From an uncultured Bacteroidales bacterium (GTDB lineage: Bacteria; Bacteroidota; Bacteroidia; Bacteroidales; Tenuifilaceae): a stretch of 44,321 bases of DNA. This document shows, piece after piece, positions 18,260 to 26,500 of the stretch. The DNA is taken from assembly GCA_937926785.1 (NCBI GenBank), contig CALBBQ010000021.1, positions 1 through 44,321 of the forward strand, in the 5' to 3' direction. The first letter of the stretch is position 1. Every line of letters begins with the position of its first letter. Made by a program: the position numbers and the translations under genes. Under the pieces are notes generated by a model that did not search any database, had not been told where the DNA came from, and saw nothing but the letters and a program-made list of their open reading frames with translations.

Positions 18260-19906
18260 CTACTTAACTTTTACATTTTTAAGCATCAAGAAATTCATTG
18301 GGTTTACGCTCAAATTCTCAACACGGGCTGATACAAACCTAACCACCTTATCGTAGTAAAGTGGTACAACCACCGCATTGCTAACCACCATTGAATCCAT
18401 TTGCCTGTAATACCTTAGCCTTTCGCCATACTCAGGGTAACTCATCGCCAAGGAATAAAACGAATCGTACTGGGAACTTGAAAAATGTGTATAGTTTGGC
18501 CCATTAGGCGCAAAGTTTGAAGACAGAAAGCAGGCCAGGTAGCTCTCAGGATCGGGGTAATCGGCAATCCAGGATCCCCTGAAGATTGTGAGTTTGCTGT
18601 TAGCAAGCATCTCTCTATACGCTGCACCTGGAAGAACATCAATCTTGAGATTTATACCTAGTTCACTTAGCTGATGCTGAATAAATTCAAATATGTCGAG
18701 GTAATCGTCCGTAGTTGAGACGGTTAGCTCGGGTAAGCCCACACCGTTTGCGTAACCTGCCTGCTCCAGAAGTTTTCGTGCCTCAACTGGATTATAGTCA
18801 AACCCATACGAAGTACCACCAAAGCCAGGCATGCCTTGCGGAATAAAACCCTGCCTGGCCGGATAGCCTAAATTATTTCTAAGGTACAGTAACATCTTGG
18901 TTCTATCAAACCCCATTGCTAAAGCCTTCCGAATACGTCTATCGAGTAGAAATTGCTGGCTCTTTGGTAACGCTGCGGAATCGACAAGTATCCCAATATA
19001 CTCCGTGTTCAGGTAAGGGCTTGTTAACATGGTTACCCTGTTGAGGTACTTGGGGTTCAGCTTGCCGGTTCGGGTGAGCAGCTCATCCTTTGACGCAGCG
19101 TGAACCCCCGACAGAAAATCTATCTTACCATTCAAAAACTCAAGGAATTCCGATTGCTTATCGGGTATAAAAGAAATCGAAACCGCCTCAAGGTAAGGTA
19201 ATCTGACACCCTGTTCATCAACCTCAAAGTACCTGCTATTTCTTCTCAGAACCAGTTTTTCGCCATCGCGCCAATACTTGAACCGGAAAGGACCTGTACC
19301 CACAGGGTTTCTTCCAAACTCCTTACCGTAAAACGTAATAGCCTCGTGAGGGACTACAGAGCAGTAGGGCATCGTAAGCAGCCCAAGAAAAGGCGGGAAA
19401 GGCCTCTTTAACCGAATGATCAAGATGCTATCATTAGGAGCATAACAACCATTGGTGTACCCAACATAATCCCTGTCCAGAAAACCAAACACCCAAATAC
19501 CGGGCGAAGCCGTTTGTGGATTGAGAATCCTGTTAAATGAATAAACAAAGTCCGAAGCAACTACTCTTCGTCCTTTCCCTTCAGGGAAAATGGGGGAATC
19601 GTGAAAGAAAACATCGGTTCTCAGCTGGAAGGTATAGCTGAGCCCATCGGCCGACACCAACCATGATTTGGCAATGCAAGGTTGAATGGTTAACGAATCG
19701 GTGAGCTGAACCAGCCCATTGAATAGCTGGCTAACAGGCCAAATCAGCGAAAGGTTACGAGCATAGGCAGGATCAAGGGTTGTGATGCCCTTGCTCTCGT
19801 TGTACCTGAAAACGTTAAAGGATTGCTGTCCAGAACGGGTAGTACATGAAATTGCAAGGATCAGTAAACTTACCAGATATGTTAGCCTTTTTAGCTGCAA
19901 ACTCAT
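18260..19906 (-). CDS. ABC-type oligopeptide-binding lipoprotein (SBP family 5, DppA/OppA-like)
   Basis: I place the start at the ATG at 19906 (MSLQLKRLTYLVSLL), seven codons' distance inside the open frame, because it gives a standard lipoprotein signal with lipobox LAISC. The 548-residue protein has the family 5 features: TLDPAYARNLSLIWPVSQLFNGLVQL near the N-terminus, DVFFHDSP, ASDFVYSFNRILNP, NPVGTGPFRFKYWRDGEKLVLRRN, RKALAMGFDR and the C-terminal IADYPDPESYL. It should bind peptides in the periplasm or at the membrane for ABC import. No permease or ATPase gene is adjacent. It is followed with a 3-nt gap by the GlcNAc-type kinase gene. Confidence 0.92.
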   Translation of the reverse strand: MSLQLKRLTYLVSLLILAISCTTRSGQQSFNVFRYNESKGITTLDPAYARNLSLIWPVSQLFNGLVQLTDSLTIQPCIAKSWLVSADGLSYTFQLRTDVFFHDSPIFPEGKGRRVVASDFVYSFNRILNPQTASPGIWVFGFLDRDYVGYTNGCYAPNDSILIIRLKRPFPPFLGLLTMPYCSVVPHEAITFYGKEFGRNPVGTGPFRFKYWRDGEKLVLRRNSRYFEVDEQGVRLPYLEAVSISFIPDKQSEFLEFLNGKIDFLSGVHAASKDELLTRTGKLNPKYLNRVTMLTSPYLNTEYIGILVDSAALPKSQQFLLDRRIRKALAMGFDRTKMLLYLRNNLGYPARQGFIPQGMPGFGGTSYGFDYNPVEARKLLEQAGYANGVGLPELTVSTTDDYLDIFEFIQHQLSELGINLKIDVLPGAAYREMLANSKLTIFRGSWIADYPDPESYLACFLSSNFAPNGPNYTHFSSSQYDSFYSLAMSYPEYGERLRYYRQMDSMVVSNAVVVPLYYDKVVRFVSARVENLSVNPMNFLMLKNVKVK

Positions 19907-19940
19907 AGCCCAAAATAAAGCCAAACCTACAAGTTTTTTG

Positions 19941-19949
19941 GCAAATGTA
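19941..19949 (-). promoter_or_regulatory. -7 element for the peptide-binding lipoprotein gene
   Basis: Reads TACATTTGC on the minus strand, a perfect TAnnTTTGC, 34 nt before the start at 19906. It lies downstream of the hairpin at 19997-20022, so the lipoprotein operon does not depend on the upstream transcript. Confidence 0.6.
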
Positions 19950-19985
19950 AAAGCAACAACCTAAAAGGGATTATTTTATGGGAAT

Positions 19986-20101
19986 AAAAACATAAAGACG
20001 GAGCCGACTATTCGACTCCGTCCTTACACCCTAACTAACCTAAATCAACTAAACCTTTAACCAACTATTAACCCTAAAACCTATACTAGAAAAAACACTT
20101 T
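19986..20101 (-). ncRNA. Candidate small RNA, C-poor, with own promoter and terminator
   Basis: In the 322-nt space between the lipoprotein gene and the next minus-strand gene there is a self-contained unit: a perfect -7 TATTTTTGC (20116-20108), then about 78 nt of minus-strand RNA with only one C (20100-20023), then a hairpin GACGGAG/CTCCGTC with an inner CGA/TCG (20022-19997) followed by TTTATGTTTTT. No ORF of note fits. The predicted RNA is about 115 nt. It could also be an abandoned leader of a lost gene. No known family is recognised. Confidence 0.4.
19997..20022 (-). terminator. Hairpin with T-rich tail ending the small RNA candidate
   Basis: GACGGAG and CTCCGTC form a 7-bp stem, with one mismatch and then CGA/TCG inside. 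The minus strand continues with TTTATGTTTTT, so it would terminate minus-strand transcription ahead of the lipoprotein promoter. Confidence 0.6.
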
Positions 20102-20107
20102 TATTAC

Positions 20108-20116
20108 GCAAAAATA
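20108..20116 (-). promoter_or_regulatory. -7 element for the small RNA candidate
   Basis: Reads TATTTTTGC on the minus strand, a perfect consensus. A CAAA (TTTG on the minus strand) occurs at 20131-20134, but the 14-bp spacing is shorter than usual. Confidence 0.45.
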
Positions 20117-20228
20117 CAACCTTAGTTTCACAAATTTTAGGCCAAAAATGATGATTTAAAACACCTTTCTGAAAACGCACGTAAATACTGATAATCAAAA
20201 TAGTATGTTTTAAAACATATAGAAATTT

Positions 20229-20732
20229 TTAACATTGATTAGCTGTGAGGGTTTTAATAAAGCTCACCAACATAGGAACACTCTTTAATGAAGCAACAGG
20301 TGAAAGATTAGCAAATGCACGAGCGTAATTAAGTCTTTCTATATCAATGTTTTCATCATTAAAGCCGAACAGGTATCGATAAGCAATAGCAGTTACCAGG
20401 GTAGTTGGCCTACACCTACAGGTCAATGGGGAGTATCTCCCGGGATGAATGTGAATGAAAAAATCAGGATTTTTGCCTAACCTCAACACCCAACGCGATC
20501 CATCGCTTACATGTAAGCTTTTGTGGGTATTGCCAGGAAGCCCCAACCATTGAACAAACCCATCATAATTATGAACATTTTGGCTTTCCAGAATTTGGAC
20601 AATTTCATTTGTGATACCCTCTACGTCTAGATCCCCAACGTAGAAGTCCAGAAGGGTTCCCCCAATGAAAGCAAGAACTCCTGAAATGGATTTATCCCCC
20701 TGTTTCTTGACTAGCTCTACCTGCTCACACAC
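20229..20732 (-). CDS. Conserved hypothetical protein
   Basis: 167 residues, soluble, no signal peptide or membrane helix. The central part SDGSRWVLRLGKNPDFFIHIHPGRYSPLTCRCRPTTLVTAIAYRYL is dense in conserved-looking His, Arg and aromatic residues, and I recall similar unnamed proteins in other Bacteroidota, but no function. The start codon gives MCEQVELVKKQG. It stands alone between the small RNA candidate and the divergent Crp/Fnr gene; about 140 nt separate the two start codons. Codon use is like its neighbours. Confidence 0.7.
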   Translation of the reverse strand: MCEQVELVKKQGDKSISGVLAFIGGTLLDFYVGDLDVEGITNEIVQILESQNVHNYDGFVQWLGLPGNTHKSLHVSDGSRWVLRLGKNPDFFIHIHPGRYSPLTCRCRPTTLVTAIAYRYLFGFNDENIDIERLNYARAFANLSPVASLKSVPMLVSFIKTLTANQC

Positions 20733-20852
20733 ATAATTTTATGATGCTTCCATGGATTGAAAGCAATGGGTTTAAGCGAGTTAAGAAAAATAAAATCGCC
20801 ATTTTGATATTTATCAGCCATGGGGTTTTTGTATAACTTGATTGTGTTTCAT

Positions 20853-20868
20853 TATTTTGTGCAAAATA
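20853..20868 (+). promoter_or_regulatory. Perfect 16-bp palindrome, likely operator of the Crp/Fnr gene
   Basis: TATTTTG-TG-CAAAATA is a perfect inverted repeat with 7-bp arms, ending 7 nt before the ATG at 20876. Its position and symmetry fit a dimeric regulator site, plausibly autoregulation by the Crp/Fnr protein. It also overlaps a -7-like sequence that is one base short of consensus. Confidence 0.45.
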
Positions 20869-20875
20869 GCAAAAA

Positions 20876-21544
20876 ATGTATCAGAACATTGCTTCATCGC
20901 CAATCTTCAGGGGGTTAACCGAAAGTGGTATTGGCGAGCTGCTTGGCTCCACCCCTCATAGCATTCGAAGCTACAGCAAGGGGCAAACCATTGCCCAGCG
21001 TGGCGATGAAGTAAAAAACCTATGCATTGTTGTTGAGGGAAGCGTTAAAGGCGAAATGGTTGATTTTTCAGGAAAGATTTTGAAGATAGAAGAGATGCAC
21101 GCCCCCATGCCAATTGCACATGCATTCCTGTTCGGTGAGAATAACCGTTTTCCGGTGGATGTAATTGCGCTTGAAGATTGCAAGATACTGTATATTCCTA
21201 AACCTGAGTTCCTGCGCCTAATGCAAAGGGACTCCCTGGTGCTGAGCAATTACCTGAACTCCATCTCAAACCGGGCTCAATTCCTCTCCAATAAGCTTTG
21301 GTTTTTGTCGTTTAAAACCATTAAAGAAAAAATTGCCCATTACCTCTTGAACCTTTCCAAAAGCGAAACACGTACCACCTTAGTTTTACCCAAATCGCAC
21401 CAGGAACTGGCAGAGTTTTTCGGGGTAACACGTCCGGCACTTGCCCGTGTGCTTGCCGAGATGCAAGAGGAGGGAATCATACACCTTAACCGGCGAGAGA
21501 TTACTATACTCAACCGCAGCAAACTTTTAGAAATGATTAGGTAA
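20876..21544 (+). CDS. Crp/Fnr-family transcriptional regulator
   Basis: 222 residues. The N-terminal cyclic-nucleotide-binding-like barrel runs from ~10 to ~125 (FRGLTESGIGELL, TIAQRGDEVKNLCIVVEGSVKGEM), a dimerisation helix follows (NYLNSISNRAQFLSNKLWFL), and the C-terminal winged HTH is at ~165-215 (KSHQELAEFFGVTRPALARVLAEMQEEGII). The cAMP-contacting Glu and Arg of the cassette are not evident (HAFLFGENNRFPVDVIA), as is common in Bacteroidota members, and there is no N-terminal Fe-S Cys cluster, so the signal is unknown. A palindrome sits just upstream. It converges on the glycosyltransferase gene with a 3-nt gap that is spanned by the 12-bp palindrome ACCGTTAACGGT. Confidence 0.9.
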   Translation: MYQNIASSPIFRGLTESGIGELLGSTPHSIRSYSKGQTIAQRGDEVKNLCIVVEGSVKGEMVDFSGKILKIEEMHAPMPIAHAFLFGENNRFPVDVIALEDCKILYIPKPEFLRLMQRDSLVLSNYLNSISNRAQFLSNKLWFLSFKTIKEKIAHYLLNLSKSETRTTLVLPKSHQELAEFFGVTRPALARVLAEMQEEGIIHLNRREITILNRSKLLEMIR

Positions 21545-21547
21545 CCG

Positions 21548-22537
21548 TTAACGGTAAAAATTCCTCATGAATGCACCCTGTGGTCTTTGACCATGAACCA
21601 ACCAAAGCCACAAGGCATACAGAAACCCCAAGCCGTATCCATACAGCTGAACCCACCCTGCTACCACACCAAGCAGCGATACCCTTAGGGTATTGCACTT
21701 TACAAGGGAATCAAGCAGTAAGCACAAGGAGTAAAAAAGAGGAACAAGTATAAAGAATGGATAAACAACTGATAACAAAACCATTCCGCTCATGGCCACA
21801 ACAAATGCTGCAGGCAAAAGATGCACCAACTTAAGTGAACCCGGATGAAGCAGGCTAAGGTTTATACGAGCCATACCTGAATTGAAAACCTGCTTAAAAA
21901 ATTTCCGAAAATCGGTACGACGCTTATGGTACACAAACGCATCGGGGAAAAGTCGGCTTACGTAGCCCTTTTCGAACAAGCGCAAGCTTAAATCAACATC
22001 CTCGCCAAAACGCATTGCGGCAAAGCCTCCCACCTCATGAAATGCAGAGGCTTTAACCCCCATGTTAAAACTTCGGGGTATGAAACGCTCGAGCTTTAGC
22101 TTACCACCACGAATACCCCCCGTTGTGAAAAACGAGGTCATAGAGTACCCAATAGCTTTTTGCACATTGCTGAATGATGGGTGCGTAGCATCGGGACCAC
22201 CAAAAAAATCAACCTTAGACTTCAAAAGCTCATCTTCTACTATCTTTAGATAGCTTGGTGGGACAATGCAATCTGAGTCAAGGAAAATGAAGAAATCGCC
22301 TTCAGCTTTATCAGCGCCAAAGTTACGGGTTAAACCAGGGCCAGTGTTTGGCTTTGAGTAGTAGCGAAGATTAAGTTGACCTGCATATTTCTCAACCACC
22401 TTATCGCTCGGAAGCGATGAGCCATCCTCAACCACAATCACCTCAAACCCATGAAACGTCTGCCTAAGCAGACTCTGAAGCAGTTCATCAACCTCATCGG
22501 GTCGGTTGTAAACAGGAATTATCACTGAATAGAACAT
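21548..22537 (-). CDS. Family 2 glycosyltransferase, membrane-associated
   Basis: 329 residues. The GT-A fold begins at once with SVIIPVYNRPDEVDELLQSLL, followed by VIVVEDGSS, the metal-binding FLDSDC, and the acidic acceptor motif MRFGEDVDLSLRLFEKGY. After residue ~235 there are two to three hydrophobic segments (LLPAAFVVAMSGMVLLSVVYPFFILVPLFYSLCLL and GVVAGWVQLYGYGLGFLYALWLWL) that place it at the inner membrane. It probably adds sugars to a lipid-linked glycan or cell-surface polymer; donor and acceptor cannot be read from the sequence. It stands alone, and a near-consensus -7 (GAGTTTTGC) lies about 30 nt upstream. Confidence 0.92.
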   Translation of the reverse strand: MFYSVIIPVYNRPDEVDELLQSLLRQTFHGFEVIVVEDGSSLPSDKVVEKYAGQLNLRYYSKPNTGPGLTRNFGADKAEGDFFIFLDSDCIVPPSYLKIVEDELLKSKVDFFGGPDATHPSFSNVQKAIGYSMTSFFTTGGIRGGKLKLERFIPRSFNMGVKASAFHEVGGFAAMRFGEDVDLSLRLFEKGYVSRLFPDAFVYHKRRTDFRKFFKQVFNSGMARINLSLLHPGSLKLVHLLPAAFVVAMSGMVLLSVVYPFFILVPLFYSLCLLLDSLVKCNTLRVSLLGVVAGWVQLYGYGLGFLYALWLWLVHGQRPQGAFMRNFYR

Positions 22538-22742
22538 TCAACAACGAGTTTAAAGAACGAAGATAGCAAAACTCGGCGAAAGTGTATTTTTGTCAACTAA
22601 AAAGACATGTTTGTCCTATAAAAATTTTAATTAGACAATTAATTAAGATAAACGTTTAATGTGTCACAAAAAAAAATGGAATCAAAAGGACAATTTTTAA
22701 TTTTTGTTAATATATTCAACCCTTGAACTAAGACGCCTGGAT

Positions 22743-23606
22743 ATGAGACAGCTAAAAATCATCAAACAGGTTACCAACCGTGAAGCCGTATCGCTCGATA
22801 AGTACCTGCATGAGATTGGTAAGGTAGGACTTCTCACCGCCGAAGAGGAAGTTGTCCTGGCTCGAAAAATTAAAGAGGGCGACCAGGAAGCCCTGGCCAA
22901 ACTGGTTAAAGCGAACCTCCGATTCGTCGTTTCGGTAGCCAAGCAATACCAGAACCAGGGTTTAAGCCTCCCCGACCTAATAAACGAAGGCAATGTAGGA
23001 CTTATTAAGGCCGCACAACGGTTCGATGAAACACGAGGTTTCAAGTTTATCTCCTACGCTGTTTGGTGGATTCGCCAGTCCATACTTCAAGCCCTGGCCG
23101 AGCAGGCCCGAATTGTTAAGCTACCCCTTAACAAGATTGGTTCCATAAATAAGGTAAACAGAGCACTGGCCGAACTTGAGCAACGATTTGAACGGGAACC
23201 CACGATAGATGAACTATCCGAAACGCTTGCACTTGCTCCCGAGGACATCAAGGAAGCCCTCAGGGGTAACAACAGACATATATCCATGGACGCCCCCCTA
23301 ACCCAGGATGAGGATAGTAGCTTGTACGATGTTCTGTTATCGCCTGATTCCCCCATGCCTGATAAAGGATTGCTCAATGAGAGTCTCCGTCGCGAAATCG
23401 AAAGGGCTCTATCAACCCTTACGCCCCGCGAAGCAAATATAATCAGGCTTTACTTTGGGCTAAACGGAAAACATCCGCTTACCCTCGAGGAAATTGGAGA
23501 GGAATTTGATTTGACCCGCGAACGGGTTAGGCAGATAAAAGAAAAAGCGCTGAAACGACTGAAGCAAACCACCCGAAGCAAGATACTAAAAAGCTACCTG
23601 GGATAG
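22743..23606 (+). CDS. rpoD: Primary RNA polymerase sigma factor (RpoD/SigA, short Bacteroidota type)
   Basis: I take the ATG at 22743, giving [22 protein letters not shown], the standard start of Bacteroidota primary sigma factors, not the upstream in-frame ATG at 22704. The 287-residue protein lacks region 1.1. Region 1.2 ([19 protein letters not shown]), region 2 with the -10 helix ([39 protein letters not shown]), region 3 and region 4 with its HTH ([28 protein letters not shown]) are all present. This is the housekeeping sigma that recognises TAnnTTTG promoters, consistent with the elements seen in this window. A strong terminator follows directly. The ~205-nt upstream region is AT-rich and has a TATTTTTG -7-like element at 22585-22592. 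Confidence 0.97.
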   Translation: MRQLKIIKQVTNREAVSLDKYLHEIGKVGLLTAEEEVVLARKIKEGDQEALAKLVKANLRFVVSVAKQYQNQGLSLPDLINEGNVGLIKAAQRFDETRGFKFISYAVWWIRQSILQALAEQARIVKLPLNKIGSINKVNRALAELEQRFEREPTIDELSETLALAPEDIKEALRGNNRHISMDAPLTQDEDSSLYDVLLSPDSPMPDKGLLNESLRREIERALSTLTPREANIIRLYFGLNGKHPLTLEEIGEEFDLTRERVRQIKEKALKRLKQTTRSKILKSYLG

Positions 23607-23616
23607 ATTCCAACGC

Positions 23617-23650
23617 AACGACCCGCCAAACGGGTCGTTAGCATTTTTTT
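23617..23650 (+). terminator. Intrinsic terminator of rpoD
   Basis: AACGACCCG and CGGGTCGTT form a perfect 9-bp stem with a 5-nt loop, then AGCA and seven T. It lies 11 nt after the rpoD stop. Confidence 0.88.
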
Positions 23651-23651
23651 C

Positions 23652-23660
23652 TACCTTTGC
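23652..23660 (+). promoter_or_regulatory. -7 element for rpe
   Basis: TACCTTTGC is a perfect TAnnTTTGC, 17 nt before the rpe start and immediately after the rpoD terminator T-tract. No clear -33 TTTG is present because the terminator occupies that position. Confidence 0.6.
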
Positions 23661-23677
23661 CAAAACTACATTAACCA

Positions 23678-24328
23678 ATGGAACGTTTAATTGCCCCATC
23701 CATGCTTTCGGCCGATTTTGCAAATCTGGCTTGCGACATTGAAATGGTTAACAAGAGCCAAGCCGATTGGTTTCACCTCGATATCATGGATGGCCTGTTT
23801 GTTCCTAACATTTCGTTTGGGTTTCCCGTAGTGGAACGAATTAAGTCCTTGGCCGCTAAACCCCTTGATGTTCACCTGATGATAGTTGACCCCGACCGAT
23901 ACCTTGAACGCTTCAAGGAAGCCGGAGCCGACTGGCTTACCGTGCACTACGAGGCCTGCACTCATTTAAACAGAACGCTAACGCGCATCAGGGAACTTGG
24001 CATGAAGGCAGGCGTTTCCGTTAACCCTCATACGCCCGTCGAACTGCTAACCGATGTGCTGGAGTATGCCGACCTGGTTCTCATAATGTCCGTTAACCCC
24101 GGATTTGGAGGCCAAATGTTTATCCCAAATAGCTTGAATAGGATTGAGCGGCTGAGAAAGATAGTTGATGCAAAAAATCTACCCACCCTTATAGAAGTTG
24201 ATGGGGGTGTTGGCCCGGGTAACGCCCGCCAGCTTTACGAAGCAGGTGCCAACGTGCTGGTTGCAGGGAATGCAGTGTTTAAAGCCGATAATCCGCTGAG
24301 CGCAATCGAAATGATCAAGAAGGCCTAA
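23678..24328 (+). CDS. rpe: Ribulose-phosphate 3-epimerase
   Basis: 216 residues, the usual size. This TIM-barrel enzyme interconverts ribulose 5-phosphate and xylulose 5-phosphate in the pentose phosphate pathway. Signature segments are IAPSMLSADFANL, FHLDIMDGLFVPNISFG (metal His and catalytic Asp), LDVHLMI, LIMSVNPGFGGQMFI, and IEVDGGVGPGNA with the second catalytic Asp. It has its own promoter and its stop codon overlaps the stop codon of the convergent amidotransferase gene by 4 nt. Confidence 0.97.
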   Translation: MERLIAPSMLSADFANLACDIEMVNKSQADWFHLDIMDGLFVPNISFGFPVVERIKSLAAKPLDVHLMIVDPDRYLERFKEAGADWLTVHYEACTHLNRTLTRIRELGMKAGVSVNPHTPVELLTDVLEYADLVLIMSVNPGFGGQMFIPNSLNRIERLRKIVDAKNLPTLIEVDGGVGPGNARQLYEAGANVLVAGNAVFKADNPLSAIEMIKKA

Positions 24329-24900
24329 AAGGCGTTGAGCCAGTTCTGAATCATCTGAAATCCACCGGGGGTCATAATAGACTCGGGGTGAAACTGCACC
24401 GTGCAAATATCGTAAGTCCGGTGGCTCAACGCCATGATCTGATCATCCAGATCAAAAGCGGTAACCTGCAATACACCAGGTAAACCCTGGGGGTTAACCA
24501 CCCACGAATGGTAACGTCCCACCTCAATCGTATCGGGCAAGCCGATAAAGAGGTAATGCTTAGGGTTTACCAGCTGTATTGGCGTTTGGATGCCATGCAG
24601 CACTTCGGGTAAATTAACCAGATCTGCCCCAAAATACTGCGCAACGGCCTGATGCCCGAGGCATACACCAAATATCCTTTTGCTGGAATGGTAAGCATCA
24701 ATAACATCCATTAAAAGGCCCGACTCCTTTGGTAGCCCAGGACCCGGGGAAAGCACAATGCCATCGTAACGATTGATACTTGTAAGCTTTACAGCATCGT
24801 TGCGGATAACATCTACTTTAAAATCCCCTGTTGAGTCGATGTAGTGGTATAGATTATAGGTAAAGGAATCGTAGTTGTCCAGAAGAAGTATGCTTGGCAT
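24325..24900 (-). CDS. Anthranilate/aminodeoxychorismate synthase glutamine amidotransferase subunit (TrpG/PabA type)
   Basis: I use the ATG at 24900 (MPSILLLDNYDSFTYNLYHYI), three codons inside an open frame beginning with TTG at 24909, because this is the normal family start and a perfect -7 lies just upstream. The 191-residue class I amidotransferase has the nucleophile Cys in GVCLGHQ and the His-Glu pair in VQFHPES, so glutamine hydrolysis should work. It supplies ammonia to a chorismate-using synthase subunit for anthranilate (tryptophan) or aminodeoxychorismate (folate). No partner subunit is adjacent, so TrpG and PabA cannot be told apart. It lies 2 kb from the chorismate operon, on the other strand. 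Confidence 0.9.
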   Translation of the reverse strand: MPSILLLDNYDSFTYNLYHYIDSTGDFKVDVIRNDAVKLTSINRYDGIVLSPGPGLPKESGLLMDVIDAYHSSKRIFGVCLGHQAVAQYFGADLVNLPEVLHGIQTPIQLVNPKHYLFIGLPDTIEVGRYHSWVVNPQGLPGVLQVTAFDLDDQIMALSHRTYDICTVQFHPESIMTPGGFQMIQNWLNAF

Positions 24901-24922
24901 AAACCGCAAGTTAAAACCTACA

Positions 24923-24931
24923 GCAAATGTA
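24923..24931 (-). promoter_or_regulatory. -7 element for the TrpG/PabA-type gene
   Basis: Reads TACATTTGC on the minus strand, a perfect consensus 22 nt before the ATG at 24900. Confidence 0.6.
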
Positions 24932-24969
24932 GGGTTTAAAATACTACATTGTTTAAATCTAGGTTTCCT

Positions 24970-24978
24970 TATTTTTGC
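24970..24978 (+). promoter_or_regulatory. -7 element on the plus strand before a structured transcript
   Basis: TATTTTTGC is a perfect -7, and ATTG at 24948-24951 gives a partial -33 with an 18-bp spacer. It is divergent from the amidotransferase promoter and points at a hairpin-rich stretch, not directly at a gene. Confidence 0.45.
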
Positions 24979-24981
24979 TCA

Positions 24982-25062
24982 TGTTGTTAGTTTGTGTGCA
25001 AAACAAATCTACAACATCGGGGGCGAATCCTTCGGGTGAAACCCCCTTATTCTACTTTTTTT
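24982..25062 (+). ncRNA. Candidate small structured RNA or long leader of the chemoreceptor gene
   Basis: The 463-nt space between the two start codons at 24900 and 25364 contains a plus-strand promoter followed at once by two hairpins: ATGTTGT/ACAACAT (24981-24987 with 25011-25017, plus inner TTTGT/ACAAA) and GGGGG/CCCCC (25019-25023 with 25042-25046, enclosing CGAA/TTCG). A run of seven T follows at 25056-25062, 9 nt after the second stem. A 64-codon frame overlaps it but has no recognisable content. The remaining 300 nt to the chemoreceptor ATG are AT-rich with no other clear feature. Confidence 0.3.
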
Positions 25063-25363
25063 GTCGGACAGTAGTGATATTTTATACAAACAGAAACTTG
25101 GAATGTCTTTTAAAACCAAACACGCTTTTAAGTCTATCATTTAAAATTAACTCTCAAAATAGCAGATAACTCTAACTTTTAAACTAAGGGTTAATGGTTG
25201 ACAAATTTATCCTCTGCAACAACTCTTCATAATACAGTTTAAATACGATCTATTAGCATTTGGAAATTTATTGAAACCATATAAGGATATCGACGTAAAA
25301 GGTAAACCGTTAAGTTTTTATCTCATTGATTCAACTATGTTTAATAATTAATGATAAAGTAAC

Positions 25364-26500
25364 ATGAATAAGGGTTTACTAGAAATCTTTGTACTACTGA
25401 TTATTGGCTTACCTATTGGTATAACTGGAATCAGGTACTTTTTTAAAGGATCAATCTTATACCTCATTGGTGGGTGGTGGATTATATCATTAACCTTATT
25501 TTCGGTTTTAGCAAATCTTAAATGGGTTTTTCCCGAGACTTTTAAAGCTAGTATAACTATCCCTATAGGAATTATCTCTGTTACCCTAATATTTGCATAT
25601 GTTTCACGAAGAATCATGAAACCTTTAAAAGATTCTATAGATCTTTTAACCCATTTAAGCAAAGGCGACCTAACAATCCAAGTAAATTCTGATTTCTTAA
25701 AGCGAAATGATGAAATGGGGCGGTTAACTAATGCCATTGAACTATTAGTTCAAAAAATGAATGCTATACTTGAAGGCATTTCAAATGCTGCCGGAGAATT
25801 GGATTCATCTGCAAATCAACTATCTACAACAGCTGCTAGTTTGTCGGAAATTGCCTCAGAACAAGCATCTTCTCTAGAGGAAATCTCAAGTGCAATGGAG
25901 CAAATGCATGCAAACATTAAGCAAAGCTACGAAAATGCGAATCACACAGAGTACATTGCTACTACTACTACAAAAAGAATAGAAGATGGCCTTGCTTCAA
26001 CAAATAAGGCTTTAGATATCATGAATGATATAGCAAGTAAAATTAGCGTTATCAATGATATTGCTTTTCAAACTAATCTTTTAGCATTAAACGCTGCAGT
26101 TGAGGCTGCAAGAGCCGGAGAACATGGGCGAGGTTTTGCAGTAGTAGCCGCAGAAGTAAGACAGCTAGCCGAACGAAGTAGAAATGCAGCAAATGATATC
26201 ATTTCTGTTTCTCAACAAGGGGCTGATATTTCAACCAAAGCAAAAGATATTATGAGCCAAAACATGAAGGAAATAAATAACACCACGGAACTGATAAAAG
26301 AAATAACATCTGCTATTCGCGAACAACAAGTTGGATCAGAACAGGTTAACAGTTCCGTGCAAGAACTTAACAACACCACACAACATAATGCATCACTTTC
26401 TGAGGAATTAGCTGCAAGTGCAGAGGAACTTAGTGCTAGAGCAAAATCTCTTACTGAGTTAATAGCATATTTTAATATAAGGAAAAAAGCATACATATAG
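25364..26500 (+). CDS. Methyl-accepting chemotaxis-type receptor without a periplasmic sensor domain
   Basis: 378 residues. The N-terminus is three closely spaced hydrophobic segments (about residues 5-25, 29-50 and 62-82) with only short loops, so there is no periplasmic ligand-binding domain. A HAMP domain follows ([27 protein letters not shown]), then a long helical signalling domain whose hairpin tip [40 protein letters not shown], around residues 230-270, is a textbook MCP tip contacting CheA and CheW. It may sense membrane state or use a partner. The gene and its flanks look more AT-rich, with more TTA, AGA and ATA codons than neighbouring genes, so it may be acquired. No che genes are in the window. 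Confidence 0.92.
   Translation: MNKGLLEIFVLLIIGLPIGITGIRYFFKGSILYLIGGWWIISLTLFSVLANLKWVFPETFKASITIPIGIISVTLIFAYVSRRIMKPLKDSIDLLTHLSKGDLTIQVNSDFLKRNDEMGRLTNAIELLVQKMNAILEGISNAAGELDSSANQLSTTAASLSEIASEQASSLEEISSAMEQMHANIKQSYENANHTEYIATTTTKRIEDGLASTNKALDIMNDIASKISVINDIAFQTNLLALNAAVEAARAGEHGRGFAVVAAEVRQLAERSRNAANDIISVSQQGADISTKAKDIMSQNMKEINNTTELIKEITSAIREQQVGSEQVNSSVQELNNTTQHNASLSEELAASAEELSARAKSLTELIAYFNIRKKAYI

Noticed and set aside
24975..25169. 64-codon plus-strand ORF containing PLFYFFC, possibly another aromatic leader peptide
   Set aside because: It has only a short aromatic run, no terminator-antiterminator pair downstream, no aromatic gene behind it on that strand, and a TTG start overlapping the -7 element.
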